NCBI GenBank assembly: GCA_003550325.1
Contig: QKWP01001222.1
Location: 91,324-155,323 of the forward strand
Source: Gigaspora rosea
Lineage: Eukaryota > Glomeromycota > Glomeromycetes > Diversisporales > Gigasporaceae
Direction of reading: 5' to 3'
DNA: 64,000 bases
The stretch's first letter is position 1. Each line of letters opens with the position of its first letter. The notes under the pieces were generated by a model. It saw nothing but the letters and a program-made list of their open reading frames with translations, had not been told where the DNA came from and made no database searches. Position numbers and translations under genes: made by a program. This document shows, one piece after another, positions 11,491 to 21,281 of this stretch.

Positions 11491-12469
11491 ATGCCAGAAG
11501 GACCACATGCTTTGTTGTTTGAGAAATTATTGATAGTATTGATAGTTTCTGCTAGAGTAATTGGTACTAAATTAGGGTTGTACCATTCAGGTATAATATT
11601 GGGTTTGGGTGAGTATTCCGATTGCCAGTCAGTAGAGTAGATGTGTTGATTATAGGTATAGTTAGTGGTCTATTGGCAAAAATGTGATCGGATATAATCT
11701 TTAATTTCTGTAGGGTCTGTAAGAATATTTGTTTGAGTTTTTATATTATTAAAATAAACTGGATCAGTGTGACGGTTAAGAATGCTATTAATCATTTAGT
11801 TGAATAAGTAAGTAGTCTTTCACATCTGGTGTTGATAGCTGTTTTAATGTGATGTCTAAGATGATAGGAATTTTCAAAATTTCTAGTATTGTATAGGGTT
11901 TTCCAGTATGTTTTAGTTTGAAGTAACCAATTAGATAGGTCTGATTGGCAAGTAGGTGGAGATGGAATAGAAAATTGATGCTTAGAGTTAATATTTCGAA
12001 TATAAGCAAAGACTGTAGTAGGTATAGGTTGGTTGTGTGATAGTGAATATTTGGTTGTTGCATAACATTTCCAATAATTTTGAGGTCCATGTGTAGTTCT
12101 GTAGTTTGGAAGTAAAAGCATGATAAAAATTTCAAACTGTAAACTTTTTGTTGGGATAAATTTGAGAGCATCATTAATAATACTAGTTTGGATCTTGTGC
12201 CATGTACATTCTATAGATTCAGTAGAGCTATGAAAAAGAGGAGTATTGTTGTGAATAATGTTGTATTGACACTGTGAAGAAAATTCATCCCATTTTGCTT
12301 GATCCATAAGTTTGTATTGAAAGATTCTTCGTTTGCAGCGTGTTTTGTGTCAAAGTTTTGAGGATAGTGCAAATGGAAATATCCATTTAGAAATAAGAAT
12401 AAGATGGTCACGATGAGTAGTAGATAGGGGTGATTGAAGTGAAAAATCTATAAGGTATGGTATTATTGT

Positions 12470-13080
12470 ACATGTGCCCATATATAGTCAATACGGCTAC
12501 TTGAATCACTATGCTGCCAGATGTGTTGGGTATTGTTAGTATGATCAGCCAATTCATAGATACTATTGTGATATAAGTAAGAGAGAAGTTTAGTTTTAGC
12601 AGTAGAGTTATTAATTAAAGAAGGTGATGTATTAAAATCGTCTAAGATGATAGGGTGTAAATTTAAAGAGAGTGCATCTTGTATCTATGATATAATAGCT
12701 TCTTGAGATAGGTTTCGTATTTGTTGGTTGGTTGAAGAAAGGTATACAGAAATAATTCAGAATTTAAAATCATGTTTAAAGAACAGATCAATTGCAACTG
12801 CTCCTCTAGGATGTGTAATTACATTATAAATATGGGATTTTATAGAGTTATTAACCATAATGCCAGTGCCTTCAGCAGAGTTGTTTAGACAAGACCAAAA
12901 ATATGTGAATTGCTTGTTGTTAAAAAACTTTTTGGGTTTAGACTCAGCAAGTTTGGTTTCAGTTATGCTACAAATTTGAATATTGTTAGAAAAGCAGAAT
13001 TCTTCCCAAAGTTGTCTTTTGAGAGGAGCATTGTAGCCTTGGACATTGTGTGTAGCAATATTAAGGTTAAGAGTTGATTG
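12470..13080 (-). pseudogene. LINE apurinic-type endonuclease domain
   Basis: The frame reads 'NLNIATHNVQGY' (start of the fold), 'ICSITETKL' (the catalytic glutamate), 'GTGIMVNNSI', then after a stop near 12757 'ISVYLSSTNQ', 'LDDFNTSPSL' (equivalent of GDFN) and 'DSSSRIDYIWAH' (equivalent of SRIDYI). These are the ordered motifs of the endonuclease that nicks target DNA for target-primed reverse transcription. A stop breaks the domain between GTGIMV and the YLSS block. Confidence 0.8.
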
Positions 13081-13734
13081 TAAGGGTATAGAGTTATCTA
13101 ATTGGGAAGTTGTTGCAAAAGATAAAGGATTGTTTTCTTGGTAGTTGTTATATAAGGATTTAATAGGTAAGTTATAATAGATAGAAAATTGGTTAGATAG
13201 TAGTAAGATATGATTTGGAAGAAGTTTATCTTCAGTACTAAGATATACATGGGTCTCTAATGTAATTATATTTATAGATATTTTATAAGGATGGGTAAAG
13301 GATTGTTTGAGCAAATGTTTGTAAAGATTTAAGAGTTTGTAATTTTGGTAATAGAGGAAGGTTATGTTTTTGTAAAAATAAATTATAGCAANTGTAGCAA
13401 TATTAAGGTTAAGAGTTGATTGTGAGAGTATAGAGTTATCTAATTGGGAAGTTGTTGCAAAAGATAAAGGATTGTTTTCTTGGTAGTTGTTATGTAAGGA
13501 TTTAATAGGTGAGTTATAATAGATAGGGAATTGTTAGGTAGTAGTAAGATATGATTTGGAAGAAGTTTTCTTCAGTACTAAGATATACATGGGTCTCTAA
13601 TGTAATTATATTTATAGATATTTTATAAGGATGAGTAAAGGATAGTTTGAGCAAATGTTTAGTAAAGGATTTAAGAGTTTGTAATTTTGGTAATAGAGAA
13701 AGGTTATGTTTTTGTAAAAATAAATTATAGCACG
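13051..13734. repeat. Direct duplication inside the LINE with n at the joint
   Basis: Bases 13051-13390 are repeated at 13393-13734 with about 95% identity (offset 342). The two copies are joined across the ambiguous base 13392. A tandem copy of the LINE 5' region could be real, but n at the exact joint of two near-identical stretches suggests two haplotypes or reads joined during assembly. Confidence 0.85.
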
Positions 13735-13890
13735 TTTCCTCAGAGTGATATGATATAATGTTATCTGAGGAGCTTTTTGTGTCTTTTACAAGGTCACTCA
13801 CCGTTTTAGGCTCAGCTCTCACAGCTGCGCAGGTATCCATAGTCTGTCCTGTACATTGGATCTGACTGTCATTATAATGGACCTCCGTGT

Positions 13891-14171
13891 ACACCAGTGG
13901 TGTTCAACACTAGTAAATACAAATTATTATATTCAAAAAATTTTTTTACCATTAGGGTTAGGGTTAGGGTTCATGTTAAGGTTTGGGTTAGAGTTAGTAT
14001 ATACCAAAATTTTGCAAGAAATTTATTTTGTTAGAACATAAAGATAGGTTTCTTAGACAGAATTTTTCAATAAGACAATTTTTGAAAAAACACTTTTTTT
14101 CGAAAAATTTGGGTTACACCTATGTATTTTGATTGACCAAAACACATGTCGCATTGAACACCAGTGGTGTG
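13891..14171. mobile_element. TIR element with TTAGGG-like interior (member 1)
   Basis: Together with 7650-7662 this forms a small element with ends CACACCASTGGTGTTCAA, split at its left tip by the LINE. The interior holds TTAGGGTTAGGGTTAGGG near 13953-13970 and then AAAATTTTGCAAGAAATT. Related interiors are at 38314-38563 and 56424-56735. The length without the LINE is about 294 bp. It is non-coding. Confidence 0.7.
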
Positions 14172-15159
14172 CTTTATCAACGTCCTTAAATAATTTTTAT
14201 AAAAATTTAATAATTTTAATATTATTCTATTTATCTTAATGAGATATTTCAAATAATATAAAAGTGATCAAATTCTTTTACTAAACTATTATATTTATTA
14301 AAAATAATTTGTGGTACAATTTTGTATAAGCCATACAAAATAAATTAACTCTTTTTGACGATTATCTGGTCCAAATTTTTTATGGAAGAAAAACAAAAAG
14401 TTTCTTGTTAGAGCGTTGCCTATACTTTATGTATAGTAGGATAATACAAGAATATAGTTTTTATAAAGGTCAACTACACTTCTTGGGACTCCTTTATATA
14501 TTCAGCATGCAAGCCAAAAGTGTTTTTCTACAAGATAACTAGCAGGAGGTTGCGCTCTTGTACAAGAAATTTTGGTAGAAATATAAATATAGTGTCTTCG
14601 TTAATGAAGTAACTTGTGGTAAAACAGTGAGAAACAACAAGAAAATGAGTTTTATTTTTTTTTACTTTCCTCCAAGTTTGTTTTAAGTGACATCTTTCGC
14701 CCTTTTGGATTTTTCGAAATTTTTGCCAAAAAGTGGGAATCCTAGCTTACCCCTCCAAAAGATCAATAGTGTTTACTTTTTCCAAATTGGGTATGCATTC
14801 CTGAATTGTAACTGGTGCTATTATGAGCGAGTTTGGATAATGTGTTATGGAATTGTGAAGGGCACATAAAGAATTTCTTACCTGGTTATAAAGTTTGAAA
14901 CGCAGTATTTCATTTTATTGTACATAAAATAAATGGGGGTATTGTGGTCAGGTTAAAGTTTTTACTAATAAAAATTTTTAATAAGCAAGTAGATTTTTGT
15001 ATAATTTTTATAATTTGAACTATACTTAATAAAGAATAAATTACTATAAAAAAATCTTTATATTATATATAGTTTTAGATATAAATAATTAGTACACAAA
15101 TATAATATAAAAACTAAATTCTAGGAGGTATTGTGGCCAATTATTTGACAGGCAGCGAA

Positions 15160-15470
15160 TAACTTTTGATCTACTGGTCTGTTTTGGATGATTTTACTAC
15201 CAAAATGACCATCTCGGTGAGACGATTCTAACAAGCACAAAATCATTAAAATCCAATCACGGGATCCCAAGATCGTTAAAGTAAATATATAAAAATTTTG
15301 CAGATTTACTAATATAAGTTTATAAAATAAGATAAATTTATATCAATCTCAGGACCCCGTAATTGGATTTTGACAATTTTATGCTTGTTAGAATCATCTT
15401 ACTGCGATGGTCATTTTGGTAGTTAAATTGTCCAAAACGGACAGTAAATCAAAAGTTATTAACTATTAAA
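15160..15470. mobile_element. Foldback element with 99-bp dyad module
   Basis: The left half contains GATC at 15168-15171, CTCGGTGAG at 15213-15221 and GATC at 15263-15266, a 99-bp unit. The right half (15350-15470) repeats it inverted, with a decayed core (CTTACTGCG). It is a short relative of the element at 4036-4795. Confidence 0.75.
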
Positions 15471-15495
15471 TATTCTATATATATTTAATAATTAA

Positions 15496-15964
15496 AGGTA
15501 GGGTAAATGTAGATCATTTTTCATATGATCTGCATGGTATTACAGATTTTTATATAGTAAATAAAAATTAGCTACAAGCAAAATTTTTTAATGCTCTAAC
15601 GAATTTTTACCAAAATTTCACAACGTGCAGATAATAACTTTCTATTTATAGTAATAATAATTTCGAAACTTGTTTTATTTAAGAAAATTCCACTTCGAAT
15701 ATTACCGAAGTTTACCCAGGTGGCTCTATGTTTTTCCAAGGTGACACAAAGGGACCAAATAGTTCATTAATATTCGAAGTGAAATTTTCTCAAATAAAAC
15801 AAGTTTCGAAATTATTATTACTATAAATAGAAAGTTCTTACTAGCACGTTGTGAAATTTTGGTAAAAATTCATTAAAGCATTAAAAAATTTTGCTTGTAG
15901 CGAATTTTTATAATCTGTAATACCATGCAGATCATATGAAAAATGATTTACGTTTACCCTACCC
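15496..15964. mobile_element. Long-TIR element flanked by TTAA, 469 bp
   Basis: The ends A/GGGTAGGGTAAA are inverted over nearly the whole length. Only about 50 central bases (around CCAGGTGGCTCTATG) are unpaired. TTAA flanks both sides (15492-15495, 15965-15968). Arms of about 200 bases are nearly identical, implying a recent insertion or gene conversion. It carries no gene. Confidence 0.8.
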
Positions 15965-16006
15965 TTAATTCAAACATGTACAAAAACCTATATTTTGCAT
16001 AAATGA

Positions 16007-16133
16007 TAATATCTTGTGATCTAGTGATCGGAATTGGACGAAATTTATACCATTCAATTCATCTCGATGAGACGAATTGAATGGTATAAATTTCACCCAA
16101 TTCTGATCACTAGATCACAAGATATTTCACTTG
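16007..16133. repeat. Near-perfect palindrome, 99-bp module alone
   Basis: The palindrome is centred on CTCGATGAG at 16063-16071, with GATC at 16018-16021 and 16113-16116, exactly 45 bases out from the core on each side. Outside that the arms extend with AATATCTTGT and ACAAGATATTT. It is the cleanest stand-alone copy of the module in the window. Confidence 0.8.
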
Positions 16134-16714
16134 GCCACAATACTCTCCTGGACACAATACCTTCATTTACTTTGTAACACTTTGGTAGAAGTGGTCTACG
16201 CAGTGTAATACAATTTTTATAGTCTAGTATAGGCTTAATAACACCTTCATAGTCTATTTTTTCTTTATTTTTTCTTGGTTTTTCTTTTTGTTTTATTTTT
16301 TTTGGATATATAATTTTGGTTTTTGGTTAGTTTGTTGTTGGGTATGTGTCTTGTTCCCCCTTTTAATTATCCCTTTTTTTATTTTTCTTTATGAGAAGCT
16401 CAGAGAAGAAGTTTTTAAAGAAGTGGATTATAAAGCATAGTTAGTTTGTAACTATAGCTAACAGAAATTATTTGATTTATATGTAAATTAGTATGACAGG
16501 TTGCATCTGAGCACAATTTTGCAGCTAAATAAGGTCAAATTCTGTTGTTTTCATGTTATCATGTACTAGGAAAAGTTAATTTTTTTTAGTAATAAAACTT
16601 AATCAGATTTGGCAAGACTATCAAAGTTTAAAAAAAAATTTTGTATAAGAATTTAATTTTTTTATTTTTAAATTTTTATTAAAATTGTATTACAACTGTT
16701 TTTATAAATATTTT

Positions 16715-17153
16715 GTGCTACCATAATTGGAATTTAATAAATTTAGTATCATTTAAACTGTCTCATTGAGATGAATCAAATGGTATCAAAATAATTAAAT
16801 TTATGCTGAACTTAGCAAGATATTAATTATTTAATAATTTTTATAAATACCTAATTATCTCTATATGCAGTAGTTCAAATTTGATGATTTTAGTACCATT
16901 CGATTCATCTTGATAAGGCGGTTCAAATGGTATCAAAATTCTTGAATTTTGATTACTTGATCACAAGATATTTGCAAAAAATAATTTGTGGCGCAGTTCT
17001 ATTTTTGAAGAACTGCATCACAAATAGTTTTTGCTAATATCTTATAATTGGGTAATTGAAATTCAATAATTTTGATACTATTCAACCCACCTCATTGAGA
17101 CGAATCGAAAAGTACTAAAATTGTTAAATTTGGGCTGCTGCATATAGAGTTAA
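16715..17153. mobile_element. Foldback element, relative of 7165-7620
   Basis: The blocks at about 16725-16800, 16865-16970 and 17035-17140 each contain an arm, a CTCATTGAGA-type core and an inverted arm. A central palindrome AATTTGTGGCGCAGTTCTA..GAACTGCATCACAAATAG lies at 16982-17028. The layout matches the element at 7165-7620. Confidence 0.65.
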
Positions 17154-17157
17154 TTAA

Positions 17158-17317
17158 GGGTAGAGGGTACACAAATTACTTTTTATAGTAATCATATAGT
17201 AGATCATTTTATAATAGCATATCAATTGTGTCTATTGTACTACACAAGTAAATCTTGTACTATCCAAAAAATTTTATAATAACAAATCAAGTGATCGTTA
17301 TGTGATACCCTCTATCC
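17158..17317. mobile_element. TTAA-flanked TIR element, 160 bp
   Basis: The ends GGGTAGAGGGTA and, inverted, GGATAGAGGGTA are flanked by TTAA at 17154-17157 and 17318-17321. It shares its first six bases and its target with 15496-15964 and 46362-46869. Confidence 0.75.
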
Positions 17318-17321
17318 TTAA

Positions 17322-18566
17322 ATTTTTAAATAAAATAATAATAATTTAATAGTACAAATAATAGAATTTCAAAATATTATAAAATTACTATTCATCACGC
17401 GTTTTTGATTATCTGATTGGATAAAAAAAGCGCTTGACTAATAATAGAATACATCATCGTACATTGCAGGCATATTGATTATAATCATTTCTCATGATGG
17501 TCTATCTTTGTGAGATCCGGTTGATTAGCTTTCTCATATCTGTGCATTAATAATAAATAATTATAAAAAATTTCAAATACCAGTATTTAACATCTGGTTA
17601 ATGATTTTGTTTATTCATGATCAACAATCAGTTAAAGCTATATTTGTATTATTATTGTTTAAAGCACATTGTATAAAAAGTGTGCATATATACTAACACA
17701 AGATTAGTATAATATGTAGAGTTATAGTAGGTTTTAGATAATGTGCTTTTTTATATTCTTTTTCTATTCTAATCCTTTCTAATATAAAATGATGTTTGGT
17801 CATGTCAATGTAATTTGTATAAGATTTGATCTGTTATATTAAATTACCTAACTTTAATAAGGATTATGTTCATTCGAGTCAATATGAGAACAGATCATAA
17901 AAATGCCAAGCAGAGGAATATGCTCTGAAACCAATAGCAAAAACTAGGCTGAACTGGTTCAATCAAGCTCAAAGTATAACCAACTTCAGATTAGTATAAT
18001 TTCAATGTGTTGCCATAAACAGCAACTACTAACTCGAGAAGGATCACTGTAAGAATAAAGACAAGTTAAGAGAAGTCACACAAAATCAGTTGTAACAGAC
18101 TACAATTCACAACCTAGGCTTCCTTCCAAGAAAAACTAGTCATTGTTATCCAAATCCATTTATTCAAATTCTAATTTCTTCAATTCTTCCTCCAAATATT
18201 ATAAAATTATAACCTGTTACAAGTGTCTCTTATATTTTTACCAATCATTTTGCATGTGTGAAAATGAGTATAAATAGTCAATGATTACACATTATAAGAA
18301 ATTAATATTAAATATATGTATATACTATAAGTTTGTATAATTAAAAAATTAGCGTTAATATGCTCTAACCAGTTTTTGGAAATGCTAACCAAATTTGGCA
18401 AGTATGATATTACAGTAGCTCAAAATTAGTATTCTAGAGACAGATAGTAATATTACAAACATTTGCATGTACTGTAATTAATTTATTTAGTTATTATTTC
18501 CTTTTATTATAAAATAATACCCATATCAAATATCTCTTTATGCAATACAATTGGACAATCTTGCAT
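17322..18566. other. Intergenic, no gene seen
   Basis: I find no reading frame with recognisable content. The stretch 17860-18130 is somewhat less AT-rich and contains short AACC and CAAG-rich text, possibly an old gene or UTR, but no domain motif is readable in any frame. Confidence 0.4.
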
Positions 18567-18570
18567 ATAT

Positions 18571-18910
18571 GGAGTGCTCCGTATTAAAAGGGCCCATTTT
18601 TACAATTTTTTGAAAAATGAGTTTTTATTAAATTCATGTAAATTTTGACATAATTGATATTTTTCAATTATTAATAAAAGTTGATTTGCATAATAAAAAA
18701 TCAAGATAATTTAAAAAGAAAAATTACATGAGGCTGCGTAGAGCCAACACGTCACGAGATTATCCGATAGTCACCTGCCTTCTTTAACCAATCAAAATCG
18801 TGAAATTTAATTAATCCCGAATCAGTCCGAAAATCAAAACAAATGGTTAAACTCAATTATCTCAAAATGAGATAAATGTAAAAATGGGACCTTTTAATAC
18901 GGAGCACTCC
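18571..18910. mobile_element. TIR element, ends GGAGTGCTCCGTATTAAAAG
   Basis: Perfect 20-base terminal inverted repeats are flanked by ATAT on both sides, and the first ten bases are themselves palindromic (GGAGTGCTCC). The interior holds ACCAATCAAAATCGTG, a CCAAT-type motif found in other elements here. 340 bp, no coding sequence. Confidence 0.8.
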
Positions 18911-19364
18911 ATATGTGCATAAACTCTTGTTATCTAATAAAGAAAATAATTATCATAACTGTAATTATGCATAACTAATGTAAATGCTCTACAATAGATA
19001 AAAACATAAGATTAATTATTTTAAAATAATAAACAATAATTAGCGCTGCTTAATAATAATAAAAATAAAAATAATTTAATTACACTTTGCCATTTTGATT
19101 TGCTATAATCAGGCTATGGGAAACTTTAAAATAAGATAACTAATTACTTTTAAAATCTGTAATTATTGCAACATTTGTGTTAATGTCGTAATAAATTCGT
19201 AACTTGTCTATTACTATAAATTAATAATCGGTTATTATCAGATTTTAAAAAATCAACTTTTGTTTGTTATGTACACTTTGTATCTTTAGATTTAGAAATA
19301 TTTCTGTCTTATGGGCACTTTGTATCTTTGAAATAAGATTAACTGAGTTACGATAATGAACATA

Positions 19365-21140
19365 CTATAGTAGTAGCATAATAGTTTGGAACATAGTAAA
19401 ATAGTTAATAGAACAGTAATTTATTTATTTTTTTTTTAGAAATATGATAGTTCAGACATAGCAAGGTAGTTAGTAATACAGTAGATTTTTTGTTTTTTAT
19501 ACACAGTACTAATGTTTTTCTCTTTAGTATGAAATGTAGTGCAATAACGAACATAGGACGATAGTAGAAGTATGATAGTTTAGTAGCATGGTATAATATA
19601 TATATATATATATAGTACTTTTTTTTAGAACAGATTGTAGTGCAATAATGAATGTACGATAGTAAAAACATGATAGTTCAGGACATAGCAAGTTAGTTAG
19701 TAGTACAGTAGTATTTTTTTAAGGAATAGAAATTTGTCACACCCACGACATGTCGCCCCCGATTCGGCCAATCAAATCGCACGATTTTGTAGACAAAAAA
19801 ATTTATTTTTTAAAAATTCAAAATTTTACTAGTAAAATGTAAATATAAATAAACGATATCAAAGTATATAATGTAAAATTTTATTCTGAACAACTTTTCT
19901 AAGTCATAAAGATAGATTATCTTAGTAAAAAAAATGTTTTATAAGAAAAATCAAAATTTCGAACGTTAGCACATTTAAAATTTTTTTTTACTAATATAAA
20001 TCTATCTTTACGTTTAAGAATTATATGAAAATTTTATGCTAAACAACTTTTTCTAAGTTAAAAAGATAGATTGTTTTAGTAAAAAAAAGTTTTATATGTG
20101 CTAACTTTGGAAATTTTTAATTTTTATTATAAACGTTTTTTTATACTAAGACAATCTATCTTTATGACTTAGAAAAAGTTGTTCAGAATAAAATTTTACG
20201 TTATATGATATGCTATTTTATATAAATTTTACACTTTATTATGTAAAATTTTTAATTTTTAAAAAAAATTTTTTTGCCTATAAAATCATGCGATTTGATT
20301 GGCCGAACCAGGGGTGCGGCATGTCACGGGTGCGCAAATTTATTTTTCCTTTTTTTAAATACAGTATTAATATTTAGCACAATAACGAACATAGCATAAT
20401 ATTGGAATTATAATAGTTCAAGACGTAACAAAATAGTTAGTAGCACTATAGGAATTTTTTTATACAGTATTGCAGTACTAATGTTTCTTTTTTCTTTAGA
20501 ATGGAACATAGCACAATAATGAATATAGCATGATAATGAATGCAGCACAATAGTAGTGCATAATAGTTCAAGACATTAGTAGCACAATAATTATTATTAT
20601 TTTTTTTAAATACAATACTAACAGTTCTTTTTATTTTTGAAACAAAACATAGCACAATAATGAACTTACAATAGTAGAAGCATGATATTTTGGGACGTAG
20701 CAAGAGTTAATAGTATGGTAATATATATATATTTTTATATATATACATATATTATTAATGATTCTTTTTTTCTTTAGAACAGAACCTAGTATGATAATGA
20801 ACATAGCACAATAGTAAATGCATGATAGTTCAGGACATTAGTACAGGTAATTTTTTTTATTTATACAGTACTAACATTTCCTTTTTTCTTTAGAACAAAT
20901 AGAACATAGCATGATGATGAATGTACGATAGTAAATGCAAGATAGTTCAGGATGTAGCATAATAGTATTTTTTTCTTTTTTTTTAATACAGTATGATAAT
21001 AAATGTAATATGATAATAGAAGCATGATAGTTCAGATATAGCAAGATAGTAGCACAGCAATTAATACGAGTATGCTTAATAGTATAGAGCATAGCATAAT
21101 AGTTATATAGAATTTAGTATGGTAGTTGGAACATAGTGAT
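19365..21140. repeat. Degenerate satellite, about 110-150 bp period, interrupted
   Basis: About nine diverged units follow the order: T-run, TACAGTACTAATG, TTTCTTTAGAACAGAACATAG, CACAATAATGAACATAG, ATGATAGTTCAGGACATAGC, AGTTAGTAG. Units begin near 19380, 19500, 19620, 20355, 20460, 20590, 20740, 20870 and 20985. Several units have a microsatellite (TA or AT run) at the same place. A long-TIR element (19723-20349) is inserted inside the array. Small reverse-strand frames here simply translate the repeat. Confidence 0.75.
19723..20349. mobile_element. Long-TIR element inserted in the satellite
   Basis: Terminal inverted repeats of about 75 bases contain CACCC..GACATG and CGGCCAATCAAATCGC. The interior is itself a set of inverted copies of 'AAGATAGATT..TTAGTAAAAAAA' and 'TTCTGAACAACTTTTCTAAG'. 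The ends adjoin T-runs of the satellite, so a target duplication cannot be read. 627 bp, non-coding. Confidence 0.75.
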
Positions 21141-21281
21141 AGTTGGAATCAGTAATTTGTATTTATTTATTGTATTTTTATTTATTTATTTATTTTTTTT
21201 GTTATAAATATGACCAATATATAATCATTTATATATATAAAAAAAAACTCTTTCCACTGATCTCCATTTTATTACAAATTA

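Larger units (their letters stand above)
7663..13890 (-). mobile_element. LINE retrotransposon, nearly full length, inactive
   Basis: A reverse-strand non-LTR retrotransposon. The 3' end is at the left, with a T-run and GTTGTTGTTAAGG (an AAC-rich tail), and the 5' end is at 13890 beside the perfect 12-bp target duplication. In element order it encodes an apurinic-type endonuclease (about 13080-12470), reverse transcriptase (about 11490-10100), RNase H (about 9300-8860) and a Cys/His finger (about 8445). This order fits RNase H-bearing LINEs of the I/Tad type; the clade is inferred. Several stops and frameshifts break the reading frame. The 5' third carries a direct duplication with an n at the joint, so the true length is probably nearer 5.9 kb. 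No clear ORF1 is visible. Confidence 0.9.
14919..16184. mobile_element. Composite TIR element, ends GGTATTGTG
   Basis: The left end reads AAATAAATGGGGGTATTGTG and the inverted right end AAGTAAATGAAGGTATTGTG. Further copies of the GGTATTGTGGCC phrase occur at 15124 and, complemented, near 16133. Inside are three independent foldbacks (15168-15470, 15496-15964, 16007-16133). The same phrase appears alone at 25540 (complement). I read it as one non-autonomous element that was used repeatedly as an insertion target. Confidence 0.5.
14348..16463 (-). repeat. LTR-like dispersed repeat, copy 3, split by insertions
   Basis: The left part (14348-14918) and right part (16185-16463) match the two halves of copy 1 in reverse orientation: AACTCTTTTTGACGATTATC at the left equals the family's right end, and TTTGTAACTATAGCTAACA at the right equals its left end. 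Between them lies a younger composite insertion (14919-16184). The open frame at 14687-14869 resembles that of copy 1 (LLDFSKF) only because the DNA is related. Confidence 0.6.

Noticed and set aside
13953..13990. TTAGGG repeats as a telomere
   Set aside because: Only about three perfect units, inside a TIR element, with related but degenerate versions at 38.4 and 56.6 kb; flanked on both sides by ordinary sequence.
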